NCBI GenBank assembly: GCA_025602915.1
Contig: JAHLJZ010000005.1
Span: forward strand, 372,001 to 436,000
Origin: Paraphysoderma sedebokerense
Taxonomy: Eukaryota > Blastocladiomycota > Physodermatomycetes > Physodermatales > Physodermataceae
Reading direction: 5' to 3'
DNA length: 64,000 nucleotides
Of the stretch, positions 9,637 through 23,400 are shown in pieces. Both the position numbers and the translations under genes were made by a program. Under the pieces are notes generated by a model. That model did not search any database and was not told the origin of the DNA. It saw only the letters and a program-made list of their open reading frames with translations. Position 1 is the stretch's first letter. Each line of letters begins with the position of its first letter.

Positions 9637-11743
9637 TTAAAAGTTTTCTATAAAACGCAATGTTCAAGTAAGCCTCTGAGATTAAGCTGAAGAAAGAGGA
9701 AAAGCCTAGTATACCAACCTTTATTATAGTAAAATCTAGTTCCGACATTACCAGAATCTGTATGCTTATTGCAAGCCTGATGCAGCCTTGCACTCAGAGG
9801 TTTCGGCCCACAAAAGAACACTCCGATATCCGTTTCAGGATGACTAACTTTTAATCCTGAAAAGATATTATCCAAATTAGGTCTGCCATAGAATGTGAAG
9901 CTTTTTAATCCCGTCAATGCATCTCTATCTCCTTCGGCGTCTTGTATCATGACGTTTGTGATCTCGTTAGGCTTGAGGGCTCCAGTTAAGTAAGTGTGTA
10001 TTTCAACGAAATCTTCTGTGTCCTGCGCTTCAATGGCAAGAAGAAGGTCTTGAAACCAAGAGAATGCATCCTTGTCACGGCAAACCCAAAAGAAATAAAC
10101 CTTTTTCAACTTAGGAAGGGATTTTTGGTTGTTTTTGCGGTAAAATATGGATTTAAGAATGGATGCAAATGGAGTCACACCTAACGAGTATACATCATCA
10201 GTGTTGTTAGCAGCGAATTAACACTCAGTTCATTTTAAGAGACGAACATACCGATACCGGCTCCGACGCAGACAATAACTTCAAAATTCGTCCAGTCTTC
10301 GGACGCTGCGCCGTAGGGACCATCAACCATCACAGAAGGCAACTGTAAAGCAGCTTGGCCAAATTTTGAAGAAACATTTTTGTCGGCATCAGTGAATGTC
10401 ACACCACAGGCGTTCGCCAAAGTTGTTGTCCAATCGCCCACGCATCGAATATGAACAGAGATAAAAGATTCTTCGGGTGCTGAAGTTAAAGTGAACTGCA
10501 TATGTACAAAACGAATTCGCAAGCAAATTTAGAAACAAGGAATCAAATTGTCAAGAAAAAGCAAGTGAAGAAGCCTTACAGGATGCCATTGCCATAAGCT
10601 AACTTGAGGACAGTTAAGAAAAATGTATTGGCCACTTCGAATGGTAGCACTTGGTTTCGTGATCTGAAGTTCGAGGACTTTGCCAGGATGCGCAACAACC
10701 TGAATGTACCGCAATTCAATTAGCCAACTGAAGCTGCAGGAAGTTCAATTAAACGACATACCTTCGAGAGGTAAGTCAATTGTCTGGCTCTGATTTCTCT
10801 CAAAATTCTTTCAATTGTATAAAGTATCCCGCCACCGACAAAGTACTTCCAAAAATTTCCGCCCACGGCACAAGGGGCACCTTGATCAGCTTTTACGAAG
10901 CAGTACGCCCCATGTGGCAACAATGCACCGAAAAATACCAGAAACAGGTGATGAATGTACCAGAAAATTTCAAAATGTGCTCTTCTGACCTTCTCAGCGG
11001 CAGAAGTGACCATCAGGAAGAAACAGAGAGTGGCGACTTGGCCAGTCCAACCGGGGCCTGAAAGAAGTGCGTACCATTCCGCTGAAATTGAAAATCGTTG
11101 CAGGTCAGTCGTTATTGTTTCAAACTTTTAAGAGCATAAGAAATTGGACATACATGAATGCATAGTAGCTTTCCCTAATACTAAATAATTCCAGTAATGT
11201 GCCGACACATGTAACCATGTAAAAAACACTATGGCGTAGGCAACATATCTATGAAACGTAATATTCTTATCCAATGGCACCAAGTCGTTTATGAATGTGA
11301 CTCTTAGTTTCGAAATGATTGTTCGACAAACTGGGAATAAAATTATTCCACAGTCCATGTTAATGCAAGCAGCCGCCGATTTTGCTATCGGGATGCCTTC
11401 TCCGACGAGAGTCATTACGGTGACGAATTTTTTGCCAATTTTGTAACTCAAATAAGTTGAGACGAACATATATATATGAGCAATGATAAATAAAGTGAAG
11501 AAAATTCGCTTTGAACCTATTACAAGTAAATAAAACGTCAATAGTCCGAAGAGGTTGAATTTTTTTAAATAGAGTTATCATATTTCATAAGGCTTTTAGG
11601 ACGCTCCATTGAGCAGATTACAAACCTTCGTTGACAAACCAATTCTTGACTTTGACTTGCCAGCCAGACACATTCCTCCTTCGAGTTGGTTCAATGTTGG
11701 TTTCATTTAATGCGACCGTAACGATAGGTGGCGGTTGAGACAT
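9637..11743 (-). CDS. NOX: NADPH oxidase catalytic subunit (NoxA/gp91phox type)
   Basis: Seven exons (9637-9647, 9719-10180, 10252-10495, 10580-10699, 10762-11081, 11154-11516, 11626-11743) close exactly and give 545 residues, the usual length for fungal NoxA. The membrane half carries haem-ligand histidines in [20 protein letters not shown] and [19 protein letters not shown]. The cytosolic half has the FAD motif [11 protein letters not shown], then [10 protein letters not shown], the NADPH site [13 protein letters not shown] and CGP near the end. The protein ends in NKENF, the invariant NOX terminus. NENF-type closure comes from an 11-nt last exon. The enzyme passes electrons from NADPH through FAD and two haems to oxygen, making superoxide at a membrane. 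It acts in fungal development together with Rac/Cdc42-type GTPases; a CDC42 gene lies at 60.9 kb. No EF hand or N-terminal extension is seen, so it is not NoxC- or Nox5-like. Confidence 0.95.
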
Positions 11744-12386
11744 AGCGGCGAAGAAAGCAGTTTAATCGCGATATGCTGCAGAATATTCCTGACTATGTCC
11801 GGAAACCGAATAAATACAAATAATGGAACTCTATCCGATGAGTTTTATCAAACAGGAATTGGAATAGGGGATGGAGAATTTCGAGGTTTCTTTCCGACCG
11901 CTTTGACGAAAGCCTCTCCACCCAACCAGCGTCCACCAAAATTAAGTGGCTGGTCGTGCTGCTTCCATTGGATCATTATCTCGTGCGAGCGCTCATGACC
12001 GCAAGACAATGGACAGTCTGCGGCCATCAGCCTCTATTGGCATTTTAAGCTGCATTATGGCAATCCAATGCTCTGCGCTGTAGCAACCTTGAATCATACT
12101 TGTTCCAACTCTTTATGCGCCTCGGGCATGGCTGCAAGCAGTCGGTTATGGTGACGAGTTAATTATAACTTTACTCTTTTGACTTTGATGGACAGTCAGG
12201 ATACCATCCCGATTCTTGTCAGCATTTTAATATTTGAGTTAGGTTAGGTGATTATTGGGGGCATTATTAATATGCCAGTTAGGAACTTCGCAAAACTGAC
12301 TCTTGGCTGTATTTCGTTATTTATAACATCACAATGGCACATGAACGAGCAAGACGTCATGCTCCCATGTCTATTACTTATTGCTT
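11744..12386. other. Intergenic region upstream of NOX
   Basis: About 640 bp lie between the NOX start and the RPF2 stop. The short plus-strand frame at 11735-11998 overlaps the NOX 5' end and looks like chance. It probably holds the NOX promoter. Confidence 0.4.
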
Positions 12387-13646
12387 CTACATGTCTTCAT
12401 CAGAGCTAATTTTACTTTTCTTGGCCCCTTTTTCATTTCCTTCCGCGACATCCTCTCCTTCAGTTTCCCTCGCTAACCTTTTTAAAGCCTTCATTTTACG
12501 AGTTTGCAATTGAGATAAATCTTGTTGTCCAACATGTACTCTACCAAACTTCTCTCCGAGAGCATTGGTCTTGACGTTCTTCACCTTGGTTGGCTACAAA
12601 AATGAGATCAGTTAGGTCGTATTTCAAATATAATTATTAACAACCGATACGTTACCTTTAATTCCTTTGGTATTTTGTTAGCGTTCTTCCAAATGTCAGG
12701 ATTAGCCATTTGGGTTCGCCTTAATTCGAAATCGATCGCCGGACCCATTTCTACCAATTCAACTCTCGGTAATCGTTGTCCACTTTTCTTTAAATGAATT
12801 GTATATACACGCAAATATATCTTTCGGCTCTCGGGAGTGCCAGCAGTAATTGAAATTATGTACTCTAATCCTGATAAATTGACACTACTAACTAGTTCAC
12901 CCCGGAAGAAATCTAAAAAGTAGTTCTGTAATCGTTTGTATTCCTCTGATGTGGACCAATGTTCTCCTTGAAAAAGAATGCAAGGTTTCATTCCAACACC
13001 ACATTTGGGTGTCTACAACATAATAAAAATAAAGCATCGTTAGTGAAACAATGAATTTAATTAAACTTTAAACTATAAGGAAGCTATACCTCAAACTCAG
13101 AAATTCCTTTGAACGAGCTAATTCCCAACTCAAACATATCTAATACCTGGTGATCGAACATTCGGCAGAAGGTGAGATTGTGAGGACGTTTCTTTGAGTG
13201 AGTTCCAACTACAATCAACGATGCGTCATTCTTTTCCGAATAAAATTCTAACGGTTGAGAATCTTCAAAAGGATGAACCGTATTCTTTTTAGAGAAATTG
13301 ACAGCATTAGGTTTTTTAAGGGAATACTATATCAGGATGAAATAAAATTGATTTGAATTAGTGACATGCATTTGTAGCATCGAGAGGGCGAGGACGCAAG
13401 AAATTGTATGAGCTATGAAATACTTACAATATCTGCTAATGCGGAGTTAATTATCGCAGAGGTTTGAGTCCCGCGGACACATATAGTTGCCTTGGCATTC
13501 TCTACAACTTTGGCTTCTCTCTTGTCAAGAAATCTCTTGGATCGTGCGTTTTTGGCTTTCCTGCAAATTAAAGGCAATGATTGTTAAAATGGGTGCATGC
13601 ACAGCCTTCAATTTGCAGTTTAAATTACTTACGAGTTGCGCTGCAT
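12387..13646 (-). CDS. RPF2: Ribosome production factor 2 homologue (Brix domain)
   Basis: Five exons (12387-12593, 12656-13012, 13090-13326, 13428-13560, 13633-13646) close in phase and give 315 residues, normal for RPF2. The first exon is only 14 nt. Family landmarks are the basic N-terminus KAKNARSKRFLDKREAKVVE, then LIVVGTHSKKRPHNLTF, MFDHQVLDMFELGI, KPCILFQGE, DFFRGE, YIISIT, VELVEMGPAIDFELRR and a lysine-rich acidic tail. With Rrs1, RPF2 brings the 5S RNP into 60S pre-ribosomes in the nucleolus. The gene is divergent from the presequence protease gene, with about 170 bp between start codons, so the two may share a promoter. Confidence 0.94.
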
Positions 13647-13818
13647 TTTCAATATGTTGATAATATTAAAGAAATTACCCTAATCTGAATGATTGAATTT
13701 CTGATTGACAAGAATATGTTTTGATAAACACGTGATGATTGCCTCTGACGACCGTGGCTGATTAAAGCTACTTGCTCTTGTTCTGTATCAGAAATGAAAG
13801 CTATCGCAAATTGAATCG

Positions 13819-16800
13819 ATGTTAAACTTTCGTAGAATTATCCAAAATCCTAAACAACTTCTTGGTGGGAAGCGTAACTTTGCCTCGGTGCCGAGAAGTA
13901 CGTTGCATAGATTTACCATTTCCGAATGAGTCGGCGATTAACCCATTTAATAGTCGACGTTGCACTTAATGATGAAATTCATGGATTCAAAGTTCAAGCA
14001 GTAAGTATTTTAATTTTCAAAGTTTATTTGACTGTCAGCACGTCAAGTTATCGCCTTGGTTTAAATTGAGAGGTTATCTAAGATTGGTCCTGGAATTTGC
14101 AACTTGGAAAATCAATTTGTTAATCAGTAATTTCTTTTCTTGCCAGATTAAGCATATCCCAGAACTACAATTATCTGCAGTAAGACTGAACCATATCAAT
14201 ACTGGAGCCGACTATTTACATGTTTCCAGGGATGATTCGAACAATGTTTTTAGGTTGGTAGTGCAAGTCTTTAGGCGACGACTTCTCTTAAGCAAGCAAT
14301 TGACGGGTTTCGTTGAAAATGTAGTGTAGGATTTAAGACAGCACCATCAGATAGTACAGGAGTGCCCCATATTTTAGAGCATACCACTTTATGCGGCTCG
14401 TCCAAGTATCCGATTCGCGATCCTTTTTTCAAGATGTTGCATCGGTCAATGTCTACATACATGAACGCTTGGACAGGTGTGTATACCTGGATATTTATGA
14501 TTAGATATTCATTTACTGACTATCTATATTAGCAAGTGATTATACCTTGTATCCGTTCGCTACGCAGAACCCGGTCGACTTCCGAAATCTGAGAGATGTG
14601 TATATGGATGCAACGTTCTCTCCGATGTTAAGAGAGCTTGACTTTGCTCAAGAGGGTTGGCGCATTGAATATGACAATCCGAAAGGTGTGTGAATTCGAG
14701 AATAGGTAGTACCCCACATACGACAGCTCGCTGACCTAACGATTTTTGTTTCAAGATCCTTCATCGCCGATCATTTTTAAAGGAGTCGTCTATAATGAAA
14801 TGAAAGGCGCTATGGTAATTGGACGTTATTTTTTGGATTTCAAATGTTCTCAGCTATTCACTTCTTTATGCTTCTCTAGGCCGACAATTCTTCGTTATTT
14901 TGCTATGGCTTACAGCGGCATTTGTTACCCGGAACGACTTATCAGCACAACAGCGGAGGGGATCCACAATCTATCACTGACTTAACGCATAAAATGCTTG
15001 TAGGATTCCATAGAACACATTATCACCCGAGTAATTCCAAATTTTACAGCTATGGTATGGTGTTTTTTTGGCATGAATCTAAATCCGACAACTCATAATC
15101 ATTGCAAAGGCAACTTCGACTTTATGTCAAATCTTGATTTCGTGAATGAGCGGATCAGCGGATTTGAACGATTGAAGAGTGTACCCAACGAGCAAGATCT
15201 CGTTACACCCTTTGACGAACCTAAGACTGTGTACGATTATTGTCCGCCAGATCCAAGTATGTTGTTTATATGAAGCATATCTCTAACGTGTGACTCACCC
15301 GTACTTTAGTGGGAAATCCCGAAAAACAAACGAAAATGTGCCTTTCATTTTTAGCGAATGACACCAGAGTAGGTTTTTTTCCCAATCCGAACATGCCAGA
15401 ATGGGTGAAGTAATCGAATATGTCATGTTTAGAATACGTTTGAGACTTTTGGGTTCAAAGTATTTTCTTATTTACTCCTCGATGGTCCATCCGCACCTAT
15501 GTATAAAGCCCTCATTGATTCGGGTATTGGAAGCGAATACGCTGCTAGCAGTGGCTATGATAGTTCCACACGTAGCTCAACTTTTTCCGTTGGACTTCAA
15601 GGAATTTCCGAAGGCGATGTTAAATTGGTAGAAGAAAAAATTTGGCAAGTGTTGGATAATGTTAGAAGGAATGGATTCGACCGCCGAAGAATTGATGCTG
15701 CCATTCACCAGATTGAGTTGGGACAGAAACATGTAAGCAACCTTATTGTGGTTTTCGACTGGCTCCTGTTATGAGGATGTCGTCAATTGATGTTTAATTA
15801 CGATTCATTGTAGAAAACTGCGAATTATGGATTGAACCTGATCCAAGGGATCTCTTCAGGATGGTTTCAAGGAGCGAATCCCCTTGATATAATGGATATT
15901 AATAAGGTTTAGAATTTCAGTTTCTTTATGATGGTGTATGGGAACATATATGCTTACTATAACCGTCCATGCGTGTAGAACGTTTCACACTTGAAGGAAA
16001 ATTTGGACGGTTTTTTCGAGGGCTTAGTTTCGAAATATTTCTTCGATAATACACATAGACTGTTGTATGTAATGAAATCTGATGATACGTATGCAACAAA
16101 ATTGGTCGCTGCCGAAAATGGAAGGCTTCAAGAAAAAATCGCAGAATTGGATACCGAGGAAAAAACCAAAAGAATGCACGACCAAGGACTTGAACTATTA
16201 AAGTTGCAAGAACAGAAAGAAGGTAATGTCGGAAAGATTGCCGCGGTCGGTTTCTCTTATGTTGATTTTGAATTTATTCGAACAGATTTAAGCTGCCTTC
16301 CGACTTTGGGGATTGCTGATATTTTACCGGAAGCCAAAGATTATCCGCTGGACCATTCACAATTATCAAGTACACCAACACAATGGCGCAAAACATCGAC
16401 TAACGGTATCACGTATTTTAAAGCAATCAATTCTTCCCTGGCTGCGCTACAACATCAAGATTCGAGCATAGCGAAATATTTGCCGATATTTTGTGGCGTT
16501 TGTGTTTCTTTTGAGACTTCGTTTAATATTTATTATTCTGACTAGTCTGTCATCTTTCTAGGCGTTGACTCATCTTGGAAGTAAAGAGAAATCTATGGCC
16601 GAATTAGATGAAGAGATTAGATTATACACTGGTGGCGTCGGATTAAGCACTATGGCGGCTACCAACTACTCAGGTGAGGAAATCGCGTTTGCTAGTGCGC
16701 GATGTTGCCCTTATTCGTAGCTGATAATTTATCACTTTGCAGATATATCAAAATTCGAAAGTGGCGTTGTCCTTTCAGGAAATGCATTAAGTCAAAATGT

Positions 16801-18242
16801 TCCGAAATTGTTTGAACTTTTGGAATATGTTTTGTACAAAACAAATTTTGACGATGTTACGAGGTTGAAGACTTTGATTAACGGGGTACTTTCCATTCAA
16901 GTAATCTACCTTTATTAATTAATTTAATTAAAAACGTTATTTTAGAGTGTATCGAGTATGATGAATGCTTTGGCGTACGAAGGGCATGCTTATGCGAAAT
17001 CTTTCGCTGCTTCTAGCGTCCATCCCGCATCAGTATGTGTCGCTTTCTTTCCAATTACTTCATAACTGCAACACTGAATCTTTTCAATTTTATTTCTGTA
17101 GCATTTAAAAGAAAGTTGGTCTGGCTTGAGTCAGCTTGAATTTATGAACTCGTTAGCTGCCCTTTCGGAAGATCAACTGAGTAATTGCACAGAAACATTA
17201 AAGGTTCGTTATTCGCTGTTGCTGTTTGCGATTTCTTACCACTGTTAAAGCTTCCCGCTTCGTTTTCGTTTCCAATGTTGTCCCATCTAGAATGTTTCTC
17301 GAACTATTCTTAATAAGTCGAAGTTGCGTGTTGCAGTAGTTTCATCAGAAGATAACGTTGCGACGGACGAAGCGTCTCTTGCTCAATTTTTGGATCGCTT
17401 TCCTAGTCGAAGTATCGATTCAACGGATGAGGTAGCTCTCAGTCTCCTGTTAAACCTCAAAGAAAGCTTCTAACAATTCTATGATTTTCCCCTTAAACCC
17501 AGCCTACAGATTTCACTCCAAAATCAAGTCGTACATTTATTCCAACACCATTTGGTGTTAACTTTGCCGCTAGCGTCATCCCGACAGTCCCTTACACCCA
17601 TCCCGACAGTATTAAGCTCCAGGTGTTATCATCTTTGTTAACCACACACTACCTGCACCCTCAAATCCGAGAAAAGTTCGGAGCCTACGGCGGAGGAAGC
17701 AGTTTCAGTGGCATCGATGGATTATGGTCTTTCTATAGTTATCGCGATCCCAAAGCTCAAGAAACCATCAATGCATTTAAAAACAGTGTGGAATGGGTAA
17801 CCAGTGGAAACGGATTTACTGACCAAGTTAGTGATGCAACACTTCATTCAGTTATTAGTTGCATGAATCGTGCCAGTGCTGACAATTGTTTCTACTGAAT
17901 AGGAAATGACGGAAGCCAAACTCTCAATTTTCTCCAGTATTGATGCGCCTGTTGACGTGTCAAGCGAAGGTCTATCGAATTTTATGTATGGTATTACCAA
18001 AGAAATGCGTCAAGCGTAAGTTATTTTTCTTTACATCGTGAAACTAAATTTCGGAAGACGAATACCAATGTTCTTTATTTTGGTTTAGTCGACGGGATGC
18101 TCTCTTTGGAGTCAAGAGTAAAGATGTCGTTGACGTTGCCGCGAAATATTTACTCAACCCTAAGATCAATTCTTCCGCAATTTTGGGTGACCAAAATCAA
18201 GCTGAATTATTTCGAGATGCTGGATGGACCGTTAGAAGTTGA
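13819..18242 (+). CDS. CYM1: Mitochondrial presequence protease (M16C metallopeptidase)
   Basis: Exons: 13819-13897, 13954-14000, 14147-14253, 14325-14476, 14533-14685, 14756-14814, 14880-15054, 15110-15256, 15310-15368, 15433-15732, 15814-15906, 15979-16222, 16286-16497, 16562-16673, 16743-16885, 16946-17032, 17102-17203, 17291-17431, 17503-17826, 17903-18015 and 18089-18242. All phases close and give 1000 residues; yeast Cym1 is 989. The N-terminus [19 protein letters not shown] is a basic amphipathic presequence. The inverted zinc motif HILEH sits in [16 protein letters not shown]. Further family blocks are [56 protein letters not shown] and [12 protein letters not shown]. The enzyme degrades cleaved targeting peptides in the matrix. 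The 20 introns in one gene are among the densest in the window. Confidence 0.96.
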
Positions 18243-18455
18243 ATGGTTCCTTGCTGTGTATTCTATGCGTGACTCCGCGATGACGTAGATGTTCTGTAGA
18301 ATAGTCTTGAGATTTTTTGCATAAAGAAGGCTTTCTATTTTGAGATTCTATACGTATTTATGATTTTGGTTTTTATAATATCTAACACTAGTATTTAAAA
18401 TAAACTACAGACAACTTTCAGTTACGGCTGATTCGCCTCTGTTTCTATGTACTGT

Positions 18456-20050
18456 TTAAACAAATAAATAATATGAACCCATAAGAGCAAACAAGGCTGA
18501 CTTCACCGCACTCGTTCCTATCGTCAAACTCTCGGCTGAATTGGCGTTAGCGTCTTTCTCCGAATCACTGCTTGTATGATTATGAACACCTCGAAGGAAT
18601 GTCACTGGTGGTCTAAACGATTTCAGATCGGCCAAGGTAGGCAATTTGGTTCCGTTCTCTTGCAAGACTTTGATTGATGAGAAAGCAAGCTGAGTGAATT
18701 GCTGTATTTCTTCAATACGTTTTTGTGGGAAGTGCATGTTTTTCAAGAAGTCAACCGGGACATTTGGCGTAGGAATAGGAGAGTCGGTGGCATTAGTCGC
18801 ATTAGCAGCTGAAACGACCGCGGGACCGGCACGCATTCCGGCAGATTGAATACCACCAGGCATTGGTGACGAGGGTACAATTTGTGAACTTGGAGTGGCA
18901 AGTATGGTATTGTACGGATTCCACATATTATTTCGGGCATAGTAAGCGGGTGGTTCGTATCGATAACAGAGTCGTCGATAGTCAACGACTTGCCAGGCCG
19001 GGCGACTGAGAATAGTATCCCATAAGGTAACTTGTCTGCCTTGATGATCTCCTTCAAATCTGTCGTATGTTCCGCGTTGGTCTTGCCATAATGTCCACCA
19101 GAAATCGACAGCAGAGTGATGCAAGTAGAAGAGAGGATCTGCACCGCTGATCCTTGGGTTCAACATGGATCCACCGACATACCTGTGGAAAGGAAAAAAA
19201 ATTAATATTCGTTGCTAAATCGGCAAGTGAATATTTGAGTTAAAAGACTTACACATGGGGCCAAACATGAATGGTTCCTTATGGAAAAGTGTTAGTAGAC
19301 ATAACGGGCGTGCTCATTCGAACAAACTGACCAACCTTCGAGATTCGCAGCGAATGTTGGATAATCAAACCCAGATCTTTGTATAAAAACTGAAAAGCTT
19401 TCAACAAAACCAGGACCCGCACCTCTGCCTCTGCGAAGGCAATCGCTTCCCAGTTGGGACGGTAACATCCAATTTGCAGAGATACCACTTGTCACGCAGT
19501 TTTGATTGAAATCGATTGGCCCAAATCCGGCTTCGGTTAGAACGATGCTATTCAAGTGGTTTGCGGCATCCAATGTTGACTCCCAATCTAAAAATGTAAA
19601 GAATAGCTTAGTGCATCGTTCGTCTATGCAACCAGCAATGAGAATACACGTTACATGGTAACCCACTGATGGCACCCCCTGTCACTTGCAACAATTGTGT
19701 CTCAAAATCATACATGAATTCACGATGCCAGGCTATGAGATTTCACGTTAGATCAAGCGTTAGATCAAGAAGGAAGTGCTGAATATATGAAGATATATCT
19801 TACCGAGAAAGTTGGCACCGCCGTGAGCTTGTGGGCCATTCATCCCATGAATGAGTGCATACTGGTGCATGACTCCATTGTTATACAATGTCTGAAAGCC
19901 GGCTCTTACTGCAGCCAGCTCTGTCGGAGTAAGATCTCTGACTTCTTTGCGGATTCGGTACGATGAGCATGTCTGAGCCAGAGTCTCCGTCGCGAGGAGA
20001 ATCAAGACCAAAAGGAACAGTTGTACTGGCTTGCGTCTATTTTCTATCAT
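18456..20050 (-). CDS. Tyrosinase A, secreted or GPI-anchored type-3 copper oxidase
   Basis: Five exons (18456-19182, 19253-19277, 19336-19587, 19655-19732, 19804-20050) close in phase and give 442 residues. A signal peptide (VQLFLLVLILLATETLA) precedes the common central domain. CuA histidines lie in MHQYALIHG, AHGG and AWHREF; CuB in HVWPHVYVGG and GADPLFYLHHSAVDFWW. The C-terminus ends in a hydrophobic stretch (VKSALFALMGSYYLFV) after a Ser/Asn-rich linker, as in GPI-anchored proteins. Tyrosinases hydroxylate monophenols and oxidise diphenols to quinones for melanin. A paralogue, tyrosinase B, lies about 20 kb away at 39810-41404 on the same strand. The first intron sits at the same place in both genes; the other introns differ. 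Substrate is unknown. Confidence 0.92.
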
Positions 20051-20475
20051 GTCTAAAAGTGCTTGCAGTCTGAATAAAATACGAAGGGCCGCTACCCGTT
20101 TAAATATTCACGGCGTAGGAAGAATTAACTCGCAAGAACAATCCACATTGCGTTGCATGAAGCTCTAGTTGCAACACACGAGCGGCTTGATTAAGCAGCG
20201 GCTCCGGTGCTCATATTGTAATTAAGCGGGACGAATAAGACAACGGCCTTGCGAAGATAATTCCGTCGTACAATAGCCTACAATAGCAACATACAATTTA
20301 TCTTTTGCATGGGGGAAATAGACGACGGCGAGATGTGCAGAGAGACGACTGTCTGGTCACTATTATCCCAGTATTGTCGGACCATCTTTCTCCGCGAATG
20401 GATCGGACTTCCTTCCCACAACAGCCCACAATCACAATCGCTGTTGCTCGCTCTTGCACTCCAACACCGATTCGA
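20051..20475. promoter_or_regulatory. Divergent region between tyrosinase A and the GH20 gene
   Basis: This stretch probably carries both promoters. A C-rich microsatellite-like tract, repeated CATCCC, lies just downstream at about 20527-20560, inside or just ahead of the GH20 coding start. Confidence 0.35.
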
Positions 20476-23400
20476 ATGGCCCCGGAGGAAGAACCCTCTC
20501 TGCCATCCTCTCCCGCACTCCTCGCTCATCCCCATCCCCATCCCCATCCCATCCCCCTCTTGGCATCAATGGGCGGCCTCACAACCCACATCATGGACGA
20601 CGCTTCACCCCCAACTCCCTCGAATTTGCCTGAATTCACTGATGAAAAAGTTCTTTTGCTAGCCGTCGAATACCCTTCCGATCTCCGTGATGGCTTACTT
20701 GGTTAGTATATTTATAACTGATAGATTTTTTATTGAGTCTTGTTGCCCTTGCGTCATGTTGCAATTCTTGTCTAACTATTATCCTATTTCCATGGTTCTT
20801 TGATTGAACATGATGCAGAGATCATGCGACATTGTCCATATCAGAACTTTGCTTTAGATGAGGCCATGAGAGATGCTGATTCTGAAATTAAGTGGAATAT
20901 AAGGTTGCCAAAATTATTACATTATTGCATTTTCATTCGATCGCTGATCGTCAAAAATTTCATTTGCCAAATCAACTCAGATTTAATTTCGATACGGATT
21001 GCCCAGCTGGCCATCTTTCAGTGTCTTCATCTCATCCTAACTATAAACAAGTACCTTATGGAGAGCAATTGGAACTGTCAGTGCGTTACAACAGACGAAT
21101 CGAAGGTTTGATTGATTTATTAACAAAATCTACCCTAGCGTCGATTTTTAAAGATTTTTTTCTTGGGGCAGCGTTTAGAGCTTTGGGACGAATTCTTGGT
21201 GCTATCTCCGGCATAGATTCTGACGGCGATATACAGGATCTCATGAATTTTAAAGAAGCCACCATGTTTGAACGACTGGGATTGATGATTGATTGTAGTC
21301 GTGGTGGAGTAGTGAAGTTGGATAAAGTTTTTTATATTTTGAGATGCTGTTCTTTGATGGGTTTGAATAGCATTCAGCTTTACACTGAAGGTGTGGCATT
21401 GCAGCATCTCTCCTAATTCGTTGGAAATACTTATTTAAGTCAATTTCGCTTGCAGATACTTATGAAATTCGAGGAGAACCATTCTTCGGATATCTTCGTG
21501 GTCGATTCACTCTTGACGAACTCTCTCGAATTGATCAGTATGCTCATGATTTGAACATCGAAGTCATACCCTGTATCCAAACATTAGGCCATCTTGGTCA
21601 AATCCTTCAGTGGCCGCGGTTTTACAATGTTCGAGGGTCTCACGAAGTCCTTTCGGTCAATACAGAGGATACTTACATGTTTATCGAAAGAATGATAAAA
21701 GATGTTACTGGTGCTCTGCGGAGTAAAAAAATTCACCTGGGTATGGATGAAGCCTACGAGTTGACGAAGCAGACTTTCGGCAACAAGGACGGAACTACAG
21801 TTTTCTTGGAACATTTAAATAAAGTAGTTAGTATTTGTCGTAAACTGAATTTAGAACCTCTGATATGGTCTGATATGCTGTTTTGTCTCGGTTTGTGTTC
21901 AATATTGTGTGAAAATACGGACTTTACTTCTGCTGCTTCTAACAGCTTCCTCTCCTGTTATGTATTAATGTGTGAAACTCAACAGCTGCAAAGAACAATT
22001 CACTGCAAGGATATTACGACCCCCAATCTGCCCACGTCGCTACTGAAAAATATTCGCACTCGCTACCGGAAGATTTAGAACTTGTTTATTGGGACTACTA
22101 TCACACCCACGAGGATGTGTACGAAAACAAGATCCAAAGTCACAAGGACCTCGGTTGCGTCAATCCTTGGGTATTTGGTGGGGTCTGGACTTGGAACCGG
22201 CTATGGACAGCTCTAGGATTTACATTTGAATGTACCCGAAGTTGTTTGAGGGCTTGCAAGAAGAAAGCTGCTAATTCAGAGAATGGCGAGGGAGTGCGAA
22301 ATGTATTCGTGACCATCTGGGGAGATGATGGAAACGAATGTGATATGTATGTCCATTCATATATGTTGACATCACTGATTTTTAGCTTACCCAGCGTTTG
22401 ACAGGTATTCCGCGTTGCCGGGTTTGTTGTATTTTGCTGAGCAAGGATATACCGATCAGGACGAAATCGATGTTCGGCGTTTAAAGCAATCGTTTCGCGG
22501 AATTTGTGGTGGCGACTTCGATGATTTTGTTTTAGCCAGCAAAGTATGGATTGATATCTATTGCGGTGACGAGATGATTTTACTAACATTTACATCGCGA
22601 GCAGATAGACGACTTGACTAATTTGCCTACGCCAAACGACTACAAAACTCATTTCCCTCCAAATCCTGGGAAATGGTTGCTTTGGGAAGGTACGCAATAA
22701 GCAATCCGACTGGCCCTCTTCCTTGTACGAAACTAACCAACTGATTGTCCCAGATCCTATTTCTGCTCACCTGTCACCGCAATACACCAGTTCATTAAAT
22801 GATATGTTCTCTTGCTCCGTCGATCTTGAGTCGCATTATTCCGCTCTCTTTGACATGCTTTCGAACGCAACATCACCGAGTAAAATCAAGCATTACCCAC
22901 TGAATAAACGATTAAAAATACCTCAGCAAATTGCCATGGTGCTCTCTTTGAAATGTCATCTACGAGAACGTCTTGTAAGTGGCTATAAGTCGGCCAAAAC
23001 TGGTGATAAGTCCGAACTAGAAAGTTTGATCCTGGATGGTGGTAGATTACCAAAGCTAAGGGAAGAAGTTGATCGATTGTGGAAACTTCATCGTAAGTGA
23101 ATCCCATTCAGGCAGTTAAGTGTCCTGTTACTCATATTACATTTGTTATAGGATCAACCTGGCTTTCTACATTTAAACCACAAGGGTTAGAAATCATTGA
23201 GCTTCGTTACGGTGGTTTGAGAACTCGTCTTCAGACTTTGCATGAACGATTGCTCTCTTTCCTAAAGACAGTGTCGTCTCCGGCCTCAACAGAAAATCGC
23301 GAAAGTTTTTCATCTTCTTTATCCAAAAAACCGTTGACACAAAGTGAAGATGTGGTTGAAGGGGATTTCGAATTAGAGCCACAAGATGTGATACCCGAAT

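Noticed and set aside
20527-20560. C-rich tract as a telomere-like or structural repeat
   Set aside because: It is only a few CATCCC copies inside or next to a coding exon, so simple-sequence bias explains it.
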